From NCBI GenBank assembly GCA_036417435.1, contig CM070910.1, positions 83,436,784 to 83,500,783 of the forward strand: DNA of 64,000 nucleotides, written 5' to 3'. The position numbers and the translations under genes are program-made. The notes under the pieces are model-generated. The model saw only the letters and a program-made list of their open reading frames with translations, was not told the DNA's origin and searched no databases. The stretch comes from Inia geoffrensis. Lineage: Eukaryota > Chordata > Mammalia > Artiodactyla > Iniidae. Positions 1 through 12,402 of this stretch are shown piece by piece. How positions within the stretch are numbered: the stretch's first letter is position 1; the number at the start of each line of letters is the position of its first letter.

Positions 1-650
1 CCCTAACCAATGTCCTAATCTTAACCAGTACACAAACACTAACTCATGCCCTCAAACGTACGCTAACACTTAAGCATTGTTGTACCGTATCCTGTACCCA
101 AATCCCTCCCCATTCCCTAACCCTAACCCTAAGCGAAACCCTGAACGTGACCCTTTTCCGAGGCCTTACCCTCATCGGTGCCGTTGTCTTAACCAGTACA
201 CCAACACTAACTCGTGCCCTCACACTTACGCTAACCCTTAAGCATTGTCGTACCCTAACCTGTACCCTAATCCCTCTCCATTCCCTAACCCTAACCCTAA
301 CCCGAATCCTAACTCTGACCCTCACCCGAAGACTTACCCTCACCCGTGCCCTAATCTTAACCAGGACACCAAGACTAACTCGTGTCCTCAAACGTACGCT
401 AACACTAAACCGCAGCGGTACCCTAACCTGTACCCTAATCCCTCTCCATTCCCTAACCCTAACCCTAACCTGAAACCTAACCATGACACTCACCCGAAAC
501 TTTACCCTCACCCGTGTCCTAATTTTAACCAGTACATCAACACTAACCCATGCCCTCTAACGTACGCCAACCCTAAGCCATTGCCGTACCCTAACCTGTA
601 CCCTAATCAATCCCCATTCCCTAACCCTAACCCTAACCCTAACCCTTAAC
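1..650 (+). repeat. Leading partial HOR unit: (E) F G H
   Basis: The window opens inside an E monomer, which continues to 146. F is 147-314, G 315-482 and H 483-650. The segment is repeated at an offset of 3,190 bp. Confidence 0.88.
283..303 (-). other. Example of a per-monomer G-quadruplex-type motif
   Basis: The plus strand reads (CCCTAA)3CCC, so the minus strand has four GGG tracts with three-base loops. This fits the usual G3N1-7 pattern and is the human-type telomeric quadruplex sequence. By eye a similar four-tract motif is present in A, B, D, E, F and H monomers but not in typical C or G copies. Folding is inference. Confidence 0.7.
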
Positions 651-1658
651 GTGACCCTCTTCCGAGGCCTTACCCTCACCCGTGCCCTAATCGTAAGCAG
701 TACACTAACACTAACTAGTGACCTCACACGTACGCTAAACCTTAAGCGTTGTGGTACCCTAAACTGTGCCCTAATATCTCCCCATTCCTTAACCCTAACC
801 CTAACCCGAATCCTAACCCTGACCCTCACCCGAAGGCTTACCCTCACCCGTGCCCTAATCTTAACCAGGACACCAACACCAACTCGTGCCCTCACACGTA
901 CGCTAAACCTTAAGTGTTGTCGTACCCTAAATTGTACTCTAATCCCTCCCGATCCCTTAACCCTAACCCTAACCCCAACCCTAAACCTGTCCCACTTCCG
1001 ATGCCCTATCCTAACCAATGCGCTAATCTTAACCAGTACACAGACACTAACTCATGCCCTCAAACGTACGCTAACCCTTAAGCATTGTCGTACCCTATCC
1101 TGTACCCTAATCCCTCCCCATTTCCTAACCCTAACCCTAAACAAAACCCTGAACGTGACCCTTTTCCGAGGCCTTACCCTCATCGGTGCCCTTGTCTTAA
1201 CCAGTACACCCACACTAACTCATGCCCTCACACTTACGCTAACCCTTAAGCATTGTCGTACCCTAACCTGTACCCTAATCCCTCTCCATTCCCTAACCCT
1301 AACCCTAACCCGAATCCTAACCCTGAACCTCACCCGAAGCCTTATCCTCACCCGTGCCCTAATCTTAACCAGGACATCAAGAATAACTCGTTCCCTCAGA
1401 CGTACGCTAACACTGAACCGCAGCGGTACCCTAACCAGTACTCTAATCCCTCTCCATTCCCTAACCCTAACCCTCACCTGAAAACTGACCATGACACTCC
1501 CCCGAAACTTTACCCTCACCCGTGTCCTAATTTTAACCAATACATCAACACTAACCCATGACCTCTAACGTACGCTAACCCTAAGCCATTGCCGTACCAT
1601 AACCTGTACACTAATCAATCCCCATTCCCTAACCCTAACCCTAACCATAACCATTAAC
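651..1658 (+). repeat. HOR unit 1: A D E F G H (6-mer, 1008 bp)
   Basis: Six monomers of 168 bp. The second monomer is D-like (AAATTG centre, CCCCAACCC tail), so B and C are absent. It carries more private changes than the equivalent unit at 3841, for example CCCGATCCC near 945. Confidence 0.85.
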
Positions 1659-3840
1659 GTGACCCTCTTCCGAGGCCTTACCCTCACCCGTGCCCTAATC
1701 GTAAGCAGTACACTAACACTAACTAGTGACCTCACACGTACGCTAAACCTTAAGCGTTGTGATACGCTAAACTGTGCCCTAATATCTCACCATTCCCTAA
1801 CCCTAACCCTAACCCGAATTCTATTCCTGACCCTCACCCGAAACCTTACTCTCACCCGTGCCCTAAACTTAACCAGGGCACTAACACTAACTCGTGCCCT
1901 CAAACGTACGCAAACCCTTAATCGTTGTCGTACCCTAAACTGTACCCTAATCCCTCCCCATTCCCTAACCCTAACCCTAACCCGAATCCTAACCCTGACC
2001 CTCACCTGAAGCCTTACCCTCACCCGTGCCCTAATCTTAACCAGGACACTAACACTAACACTTGTCCTCACACGAACGCTAACCCGTAAGCACTGTCGTA
2101 CCCTAAGGTGTACCCTAATCCCTCTGCATTCCTTAACCCTAACCCTAACACGAATCTGAACCCTCACCCTCACCCGAAGCCTTACCCTCACCCGTGCCCT
2201 TATCTTAACCAGGACACCAAGACTAACTCGTGCCTTCACACGTACGCTAAACCTTAAGCGTTGTCGTACCCTAAATTGTACCCTAATCCCTTCCCATTTC
2301 TTAACGCTAACCCTAACCCCATCCCTAAACATGACCCACTTCCGATGCCCTACCCTAACCAAAGCCCTAATCTTAACCAGTACACAAACACTAACTCATG
2401 CCCTCAAACGTACGCTAACCCTTAAGCATTGCCGTACCCTATCCTGTACCCTAATCCCTCCCCATTCCCTAACCCTAACCCTAACCGAACCCTGAACGTG
2501 ACCCTTTTCCGAGGCCTTACCCTCATCGGTGCCCTTGTCTTAACCAGTACACCAACACGAACTCGTGCCCTCACACATACGCTAAACCTTAAGATTGTCG
2601 TACCCTAACCTGTAACCTAATCCCTCTCCATTCCCTAACCCTAACCCTAACCCGAATCCTAACCCTGACCCTCACCCGAACCCTTACCCTCTCCCGTGCC
2701 CTAATCTTAACCAGGACACCAACACTAAATCGTGCCCTCACACTTACGCTAACACTTAAGCATTGTCGTACACTAACCTGTACCCTAATCCCTCGCCATT
2801 CCCTAACCCTAACCCTAACCCGAATCCTAACCCTGACCCTCACCTGAAGCCTTACCCTCACCCGTGCCCTAATCTTAACCAGGACACTAACACTAACCCT
2901 TGCCCTCTCACGAACGCTAACCCTTAAGCACTGTCGTACCCTGAGCTGTAGCCTAATCACTCTGCATTCCTTAAACCTAACCCTAACCCGAATCCTAACC
3001 CTGACCCTCACCCGAAGCCTTACCCTCACCCGTGCCCTAATCTTAACCAGGACACCAACATTAACTCGTGCCCTCACACGTACGCTAAACCTTAAGCGTT
3101 GTCGTACCCTAAATTGTACCCTAATCCCTCCCCATTCCTTAACCCTAACCCTAACCCCATCCCTAAACCTGACCCACTTCCGATGCCCTACCCTAACCAA
3201 TGTCCTAATCTTAACCAGTACACAAACACTAACTCATGCCCTCAAACGTACGCTAACACTTAAGCATTGTTGTACCGTATCCTGTACCCAAATCCCTCCC
3301 CATTCCCTAACCCTAACCCTAAGCGAAACCCTGAACGTGACCCTTTTCCGAGGCCTTACCCTCATCGGTGCCGTTGTCTTAACCAGTACACCAACACTAA
3401 CTCGTGCCCTCACACTTACGCTAACCCTTAAGCATTGTCGTACCCTAACCTGTACCCTAATCCCTCTCCATTCCCTAACCCTAACCCTAACCCGAATCCT
3501 AACTCTGACCCTCACCCGAAGACTTACCCTCACCCGTGCCCTAATCTTAACCAGGACACCAAGACTAACTCGTGTCCTCAAACGTACGCTAACACTAAAC
3601 CGCAGCGGTACCCTAACCTGTACCCTAATCCCTCTCCATTCCCTAACCCTAACCCTAACCTGAAACCTAACCATGACACTCACCCGAAACTTTACCCTCA
3701 CCCGTGTCCTAATTTTAACCAGTACATCAACACTAACCCATGCCCTCTAACGTACGCCAACCCTAAGCCATTGCCGTACCCTAACCTGTACCCTAATCAA
3801 TCCCCATTCCCTAACCCTAACCCTAACCCTAACCCTTAAC
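1659..3840 (+). repeat. HOR unit 2: A B C D E F X C D E F G H (13-mer, 2182 bp)
   Basis: Monomers start at 1659, 1827, 1995, 2163, 2331, 2498, 2665, 2833, 3001, 3169, 3337, 3505 and 3673. E at 2331 and F at 2498 are 167 bp because each lost one base (ACCGAACCC in E, AAGATTG in F). X at 2665 starts like C/G and ends like F (CACACTTACGC, AAGCATTGTCG). The unit recurs almost unchanged at 7535. Confidence 0.85.
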
Positions 3841-4104
3841 GTGACCCTCTTCCGAGGCCTTACCCTCACCCGTGCCCTAATCGTAAGCAGTACACTAACA
3901 CTAACTAGTGACCTCACACGTACGCTAAACCTTAAGCGTTGTGGTACCCTAAACTGTGCCCTAATATCTCCCCATTCCTTAACCCTAACCCTAACCCGAA
4001 TCCTAACCCTGACCCTCACCCGAAGGCTTACCCTCACCCGTGCCCTAATCTTAACCAGGACACCAACACCAACTCGTGCCCTCACACGTACGCTAAACCT
4101 TAAG
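3191..4104 (+). repeat. Duplicate of bases 1-914
   Basis: Every line I compared between 1-914 and 3191-4104 is identical. The first difference I see is at 915 against 4105. The offset of 3,190 bp is 19 monomers minus the two single-base deletions. Confidence 0.8.
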
Positions 4105-4848
4105 CGTTGTCGTACCCTAAATTGTACCCTAATCCCTCCCCATTCCTTAACCCTAACCCTAACCCCATCCCTAAACCTGACCCACCTCCGATGCCCTACC
4201 CTAACCAATGCCCTATTCTTAACCAGTACACAAACACTAACTCATGCCCTCAAACGTACGCTAACCCTTAAGCATTGTCGTACCCTATCCTGTACCCTAA
4301 TCCCTCCCCATTCCCTAACCCTAACCCTAAGCGAAACCCTGAACGTGACCCTTTTCCGAGGCCTTACCCTCATCGGTGCCGTTGTCTTAACCAGTACACC
4401 AACACTAACTTGTGCCCTCACACTTACGCTAACCCTTAAGCATTGTCGTACGCTAACCTGTACCCTAATCCCTCTCCATTCCCTAACCCTAACCCTAACC
4501 CGAATCCTAACCCTGACACTCACCCGAAGCCTTACCCTCACCCGTGCCCTAATCTTAACCAGGGCACCAAGACTAACTCGTGCCCTCACACGTACGCTAA
4601 CACTAAACCGCAGAGGTACCCTAACCTTTACCCTAATCCCTCTCCATTCCCTAACCCTAACCCTAACCTGAAACCTAACCATGACACTCACCCGAAACTT
4701 TACCCTCACCCGTGTCCTAATTTTAAACAGTACATCAACACTAACTCATGCCCTCTAACGAACGCCAACCCTAAGCCATTGCCGTACCCTAACCTGTACC
4801 CTAATCAATCCCCATTCCCTAACCCTAACCCTAACCCTAACCCTTAAC
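3841..4848 (+). repeat. HOR unit 3: A D E F G H (6-mer, 1008 bp)
   Basis: Same order as unit 1. Monomers start at 3841, 4009, 4177, 4345, 4513 and 4681. The A tail reads CATTCCTTAACC instead of CATTCCCTAACC, a marker shared only with unit 1 among the nearby A copies. Confidence 0.85.
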
Positions 4849-6358
4849 GTGACCCTCTTCCGAGGCCTTACCCTCACCCGTGCCCTAATCGTAAGCAGTA
4901 CACTAACACTAACTAGTGACCTCACACGTACGCTAAACCTTAAGCGTTGTGGTACCCTAAACTGTGCCCTAATATCTCCCCATTCCCTAACCCTAACCCT
5001 AACCCGAATTCTATCCCTGACCCTCACCCGACACCTTACCCTCACCCGTGCCCTAATCTTAACCAGGACACCAACACTAACTTGTGCCCTCACACGTACG
5101 CTAACCCTTAATCGTTGTCGTACCCTAAACTGTACCCTAATCCCTCCCCATTCCCTAACCCTAACCCTAACCCGAATCCTAACCCTGACCCTCTCCTGAA
5201 GCCTTACCCTCTCCCGTGCCCTAATCTTAACCAGGACACTAACTCTAACACTTTCCCTCACACGAACGCTAACCCTTAAGCACTGTCGTACCCTAAGCTG
5301 TACCATAATCCCTCTGCATTTCTTAACCCTAACCCTAACCCGAATCCTAACCCTGACCCTCACCCGAAGCCTTACCCTCACCCGTGCCCTAATCTTAACC
5401 AGGACACCAACACTAACTCGTGCCCTCACACGTACGCTAAACCTTAAGCGTTGTCGTACACTAAATTGTACCCTAATCCCTCCCCATTCCTTAACCCTAA
5501 CCCTAACCCCATCCCTAAACATGACCCACTTCCGATGCCCTACCCTAACCAAAGCCCTAATCTTAACCAGTACACAAACACTAACTCAGGCCCTCAAACG
5601 TACGCTAACCCTTAAGCATTGCCGTACCCTATCCTGTACCCTAATCCCTCCCCATTCCCTAACCCTAACCCTAACCGAACCCTGAACGTGACCCTTTTCC
5701 GAGGCCTTACCCTCATCGGTGCCCTTGTCTTAACCAGTACACCAACACGAACTCGTGCCCTCACACTTACGCTAAACCTTAAGATTGTCGTACCCTAACC
5801 TGTAACCTAATCCCTCTCCATTCCCTAACCCTAACCCTAACCCGAATCCTAACCCTGACCCTCACCCGAACCCTTACCCTCTCCCGTGCCCTAATCTTAA
5901 CCAGGACACCAACACTAAATCGTGCCCTCACACTTACGCTAACACTTAAGCATTGTCGTACACTAACCTGTACCCTAATCCCTCGCCATTCCCTAACCCT
6001 AACCCTAAAACGAATCCTAACCCTGACCCTCAACCGAAGCCTTACCTTCACCCGTGCCCTAATCTTAACCAGGACACCAAGACTAACTTGTGCCCTCACA
6101 CGTACGCTAACACCAAACCGCAGCGGTACCGTAACATGTACCCTAATCCCTCTCCATTCCCTAACCCTAACCCTAACCTGAAACCTAACCATGACACTCA
6201 CCCGAAACTTTACCCTCACCCGTGTCCTAATTTTAACCAGTACATCAACACTAACTCATGCCCTCTAACGAACGCCAACCCTAAGCCATTGCCGTACCCT
6301 AACCTGTACCCTAATCAATCCCCATTCCCTAACCCTAACCCTAACCCTAACCCTTAAC
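4849..6358 (+). repeat. HOR unit 4: A B C D E F X G H (9-mer, 1510 bp)
   Basis: Starts are 4849, 5017, 5185, 5353, 5521, 5688, 5855, 6023 and 6191. E and F again lack one base each. The X chimera is followed directly by G, whereas in units 2, 6 and 7 it is followed by C-D-E-F-G. Confidence 0.84.
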
Positions 6359-7534
6359 GTGACCCTCTTCCGAGGCCTTACCCTCACCCGTGCCCTAATC
6401 GTAAGCAGTACACTAACACTAACTAGTGACCTCACACGTACGCTAAACCTTAAGCGTTGTGGTACCCTAAACTGTGCCCTAATATCTCCCCATTCCCTAA
6501 CCCTAACCCTAACCCGAATTCTATCCCTGACCCTCACCCGACACCTTACCCTCACCCGTGCCCTAATCTTAACCAGGACACCAAGACTAACTTGTGCCCT
6601 CACAAGTACGCTAACCCTTAATCGTTGTCGTACCCTAAACTGTACCCTAATCCCTCCCCATTCCCTAACCCTAACCCTAACCCAAATCCTAACCCTGACC
6701 CTCACCTGAAGCCTTACCCTCACCCGTGCCCTAATCTTAACCAGGACACTAACACTAACCCTTGCCCCCACACGAACGCTAACCCTTAAGCACTGTCGTA
6801 CCCTGAGCTGTAGCCTAATCCCTCTGCATTCCTTAACCCTAACCCTAACCCGAATCCTAACCCTGACCCTCACCCGAAGCCTTACCCTCACCCGTGCCCT
6901 AATCTTAACCAGGACACCAACATTAACTCGTGCCCTCACACGTACGCTAAACCTTAAGCGTTGTCGTACCCTAAATTGTACCCTAATCCCTCCCCATTCC
7001 TTAACCCTAACCCTAACCCCATCCCTAAACCTGACCCACTTCCGATGCCCTACCCTAACCAATGCCCTATTCTTAACCAGTACACCCACACTAACTCATG
7101 CCCTCACACTTACGCTAACCCTTAAGCATTGTCGTACCCTAACCTGTACCCTAATCCCTCTCCATTCCCTAACCCTAACCCTAACCCGAATCCTAACCCT
7201 GAACCTCACCCGAAGCCTTATCCTCACCCGTGCCCTAATCTTAACCAGGACATCAAGAATAACTCGTTCCCTCAGACGTACGCTAACACTGAACCGCAGC
7301 GGTACCCTAACCAGTACTCTAATCCCTCTCCATTCCCTAACCCTAACCCTCACCTGAAAACTGACCATGACACTCCCCCGAAACTTTACCCTCACCCGTG
7401 TCCTAATTTTAACCAATACATCAACACTAACCCATGACCTCTAACGTACGCTAACCCTAAGCCATTGCCGTACCATAACCTGTACACTAATCAATCCCCA
7501 TTCCCTAACCCTAACCCTAACCATAACCATTAAC
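6359..7534 (+). repeat. HOR unit 5: A B C D E/F G H (7-mer, 1176 bp)
   Basis: The fifth monomer (7031-7198) starts as E (CACTTCCGATGCC) and ends as F (CACACTTACGC, AAGCATTGTCG). One monomer is thereby removed with no change of the 168 bp register. Sequence after the junction follows the copy at 1206. Confidence 0.84.
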
Positions 7535-9850
7535 GTGACCCTCTTCCGAGGCCTTACCCTCACCCGTGCCCTAATCGTAAGCAGTACACTAACACTAACT
7601 AGTGACCTCACACGAACGCTAAACCTTAAGCGTTGTGATACGCTAAACTGTGCCCTAATATCTCACCATTCCCTAACCCTAACCCTAACCCGAATTCTAT
7701 TCCTGACCCTCACCCGAAACCTTACTCTCACCCGTGCCCTAAAGTTAACCAGGGCACCAACACTAACTCGTGCCCTCAAACGTACGCAAACCCTTAATCG
7801 TTGTCGTACCCTAAACTGTACCCTAATCCCTCCCCATTCCCTAACCCTAACCCTAACCCGAATCCTAACCCTGACCCTCACCTGAAGCCTTACCCTCACC
7901 CGTGCCCTAATCTTAACCAGGACACTAACACTAACACTTGTCCTCACACGAACGCTAACCCGTAAGCACTGTCGTACCCTAAGGTGTACCCTAATCCCTC
8001 TGCATTCCTTAACCCTAACCCTAACACGAATCTGAACCCTCACCCTCACCCGAAGCCTTACCCTCACCCGTGCCCTTATCTTAACCAGGACACCAAGACT
8101 AACTCGTGCCTTCACACGTACGCTAAACCTTAAGCGTTGTCGTACCCTAAATTGTACCCTAATCCCTTCCCATTTCTTAACGCTAACCCTAACCCCATCC
8201 CTAAACATGACCCACTTCCGATGCCCTACCCTAACCAAAGCCCTAATCTTAACCAGTACACAAACACTAACTCATGCCCTCAAACGTACGCTAACCCTTA
8301 AGCATTGCCGTACCCTATCCTGTACCCTAATCCCTCCCCATTCCCTAACCCTAACCCTAACCGAACCCTGAACGTGACCCTTTTCCGAGGCCTTACCCTC
8401 ATCGGTGCCCTTGTCTTAACCAGTACACCAACACGAACTCGTGCCCTCACACTTACGCTAAACCTTAAGATTGTCGTACCCTAACCTGTAACCTAATCCC
8501 TCTCCATTCCCTAACCCTAACCCTAACCCGAATCCTAACCCTGACCCTCACCCGAACCCTTACCCTCTCCCGTGCCCTAATCTTAACCAGGACACCAACA
8601 CTAAATCGTGCCCTCACACTTACGCTAACACTTAAGCATTGTCGTACACTAACCTGTACCCTAATCCCTCGCCATTCCCTAACCCTAACCCTAACCCGAA
8701 TCCTAACCCTGACCCTCACCTGAAGCCTTACCCTCACCCGTGCCCTAATCTTAACCAGGACACTAACACTAACCCTTGCCCTCTCACGAACGCTAACCCT
8801 TAAGCACTGTCGTACCCTGAGCTGTAGCCTAATCACTCTGCATTCCTTAACCTTAACCCTAACCCGAATCCTAACCCTGACCCTCACCCGAAGCCTTACC
8901 CTCACCCGTGCCCTAATCTTAACCAGGACACCAACATTAACTCGTGCCCTCACACGTACGCTAAACCTTAAGCGTTGTCGTACCCTAAATTGTACCCTAA
9001 TCCCTCCCCATTCCTTAACCCTAACCCTAACCCCATCCCTAAACCTGACCCACTTCCGATGCCCTACCCTAACCAATGTCCTAATCTTAACCAGTACACA
9101 AACACTAACTCATGCCCTCAAACGTACGCTAACACTTAAGCATTGTTGTACCGTATCCTGTACCCAAATCCCTCCCCATTCCCTAACCCTAACCCTAAGC
9201 GAATCCCTGAACGTGACCCTTTTCCGAGGCCTTACCCTCATCGGTGCCGTTGTCTTAACCAGTACACCAACACTAACTCGTGCCCTCACACTTACGCTAA
9301 CCCTTAAGCATTGTCGTACCCTAACCTGTACCCTAATCCCTCCCCATTCCCTAACCCTAACCCTAACCCGAATCCTAACTCTGACCCTCACCCGAAGACT
9401 TACCCTCACCCGTGCCCTAATCTTAACCAGGACACCAAGACTAACTCGTGTCCTCAAACGTACGCTAACACTAAACCGCAGCGGTACCCTAACCTGTACC
9501 CTAATCCCTCTCCATTCCCTAACCCTAACCCTAACCTGAAACCTAACCATGACACTCACCCGAAACTTTACCCTCACCCGTGTCCTAATTTTAACCAGTA
9601 CATCAACACTAACCCATGCCCTCTAACGTACGCCAACCCTAAGCCATTGCCGTACCCTAACCTGTACCCTAATCAATCCCCATTCCCTAACCCTAACCCT
9701 AACCCTAACCCTTAACGTGACCCTCTTCCGAGGCCTTACCCTCACCCGTGCCCTAATCGTAAGCAGTACACTAACACTAACTAGTGACCTCACACGTACG
9801 CTAAACCTTAAGCGTTGTGGTACCCTAAACTGTGCCCTAATATCTCCCCA
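7076..9850 (+). repeat. Near-identical duplicate of about 1200-3974
   Basis: The offset is 5,876 bp. It spans an FGH segment, the 13-mer unit and the start of the next A. It shares indels and rare substitutions and differs by scattered single bases. Confidence 0.82.
7535..9716 (+). repeat. HOR unit 6: A B C D E F X C D E F G H (13-mer, 2182 bp)
   Basis: Near-identical copy of unit 2 at an offset of 5,876 bp, including both 1 bp deletions (E 8207-8373, F 8374-8540) and the X monomer at 8541. It differs by scattered substitutions such as CACGAACGC near 7612. Confidence 0.86.
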
Positions 9851-10768
9851 TTCCCTAACCCTAACCCTAACCCGAATTCTATCCCTGACCCTCACCCGAC
9901 ACCTTACCCTCACCCGTGCCCTAATCTTAACCAGGACACCAACACTAACTTGTGCCCTCACACGTACGCTAACCCTTAATCGTTGTCGTACCCTAAACTG
10001 TACCCTAATCCCTCCCCATTCCCTAACCCTAACCCTAACCCGAATCCTAACCCTGACCCTCTCCTGAAGCCTTACCCTCTCCCGTGCCCTAATCTTAACC
10101 AGGACATTAACTCTAACACTTTCCCTCACACGAACGCTAACCCTTAAGCACTGTCGTACCCTAAGCTGTACCATAATCCCTCTGCATTTCTTAACACTAA
10201 CCCTAACCCGAATCCTAACCCTGACCCTCACCCGAAGCCTTACCCTCACCCGTGCCCTAATCTTAACCAGGACACCAACACTAACTCGTGCCCTCACACG
10301 TACGCTAAACCTTAAGCGTTGTCGTACACTAAATTGTACCCTAATCCCTCCCCATTCCTTAACCCTAACCCTAACCCCATCCCTAAACATGACCCACTTC
10401 CGATGCCCTACCCTAACCAAAGCCCTAATCTTAACCAGTACACAAACACTAACTCAGGCCCTCAAACGTACGCTAACCCTTAAGCATTGCCGTACCCTAT
10501 CCTGTACCCTAATCCCTCCCCATTCCCTAACCCTAACCCTAACCGAACCCTGAACGTGACCCTTTTCCGAGGCCTTACCCTCATCGGTGCCCTTGTCTTA
10601 ACCAGTACACCAACACGAACTCGTGCCCTCACACTTACGCTAAACCTTAAGATTGTCGTACCCTAACCTGTAACCTAATCCCTCTCCATTCCCTAACCCT
10701 AACCCTAACCCGAATCCTAACCCTGACCCTCACCCGAACCCTTACCCTCTCCCGTGCCCTAATCTTAA
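9623..10768 (+). repeat. Near-identical duplicate of about 4755-5900
   Basis: The offset is 4,868 bp. It covers H A B C D E F X, including both 1 bp deletions. The copies part after X, where one continues with G and the other with C. Confidence 0.78.
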
Positions 10769-12402
10769 CCAGGACACCAACACTAAATCGTGCCCTCACA
10801 ATTACGCTAACACTTAAGCATTGTCGTACACTAACCTGTACCCTAATCCCTCGCCATTCCCTAACCCTAACCCTAACCCGAATCCTAACCCTGACCCTCT
10901 CCTGAAGCCTTACCCTCTCCCGTGCCCTAATCTTAACCAGGACACTAACACTAACCCTTGCCCTCTCACGAACGCTAACCCTTAGGCACTGTCGTACCCT
11001 GAGCTGTAGCCTAATCCCTCTGCATTCCTTAACCCTAACCCTAACCCGAATCCTAACCCTGACCCTCACCCGAAGCCTTACCTTCACCCGTGCCCTAATC
11101 TTAACCAGGACACCAACATTAACTCGTGCCCTCACACGTACGCTAAACCTTAAGCGTTGTCGTACCCTAAATTGTACCCTAATCCCTCCCCATTCCTTAA
11201 CCCTAACCCTAACCCCATCCCTAAACCTGACCCACTTCCGATGCCCTACCCTAACCAATGCCCTATTCTTAACCAGTACACAAACACTAACTCATGCCCT
11301 CAAACGTACGCTAACCCTTAAGCATTGTCGTACCCTATCCTGTACCCTAATCCCTCCCCATTCCCTAACCCTAACCCTAAGCGAAACCCTGAACGTGACC
11401 CTTTTCCGAGGCCTTACCCTCATCGGTGCCGTTGTCTTAACCAGTACACCAACACTAACTCGTGCCCTCACACTTACGCTAACCCTTAAGCATTGTCGTA
11501 CCCTAACCTGTACCCTAATCCCTCTCCATTCCCTAACCCTAACCCTAACCCGAATCCTAACTCTGACCCTCACCCGAAGACTTACCCTCACCCGTGCCCT
11601 AATCTTAACCAGGACACCAAGACTAACTCGTGCCCTCAAACGTACGCTAACACTAAACCGCAGCAGTACCCTAACCTGTACCCTAATCCCTCTCCATTCC
11701 CTAACCCTAACCCTAACCTGAAACCTAACCATGACACTCACCCGAAACTTTACCCTCACCCGTGTCCTAATTTTAACCAGTACATCAACACTAACCCATG
11801 CCCACTAACGTACGCCAACCCTACGCCATTGCCGTACCCTAACCTGTACCCTAATCAATCCCCATTCCCTAACCCTAACCCTAACCCGAATCCTAACGCT
11901 GACCCTCACCTGAAGCCTTACCCTCACCCGTGCCCTAATCTTAACCAGGACACTAACACTAAACATTGCCCTCACACGAACCCTAACCCTTAAGCACTGT
12001 CGTACCCTAAGCTGTACCCTAATCCCTCTGCATTCCTTAACCCTAACCCTAACCCGAATCCTAACACTGACCCTCACCCGAAGCCTTACCCTCACCCGTG
12101 CCCTAATCTTAACCAGGACACCAACACTAAATCGTGCCCTCACACGTACGCTAAACCTTAAGCGTTGTCGTACCCTAAATTGTACCCTAATCCCTCCCCA
12201 TTCCTTAACCCTAACCCTAACCCCATCCCTAAACCTGACCCACTTCCGATGCCCTACCCTAACCAATGCCCTAATCTTAACCAGTACACAAACACTAACT
12301 CATGCCCTCAAACGTACGCTAACCATTAAGCATTGTCGTACACTATCCTGTACCCTAATCCCTCCCCGTGCCCTAACCCTAACCCTAAGCGAAACCCTGA
12401 AC
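9717..12402 (+). repeat. HOR unit 7: 16-mer (2686 bp) with missing A-B
   Basis: Order is A B C D E F X C D E F G H C D E, the longest interval between A monomers in the window. H (11731-11898) passes directly into C at 11899, so an A and a B were lost in register. E at 10389 and F at 10556 carry the 1 bp deletions. Confidence 0.83.
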
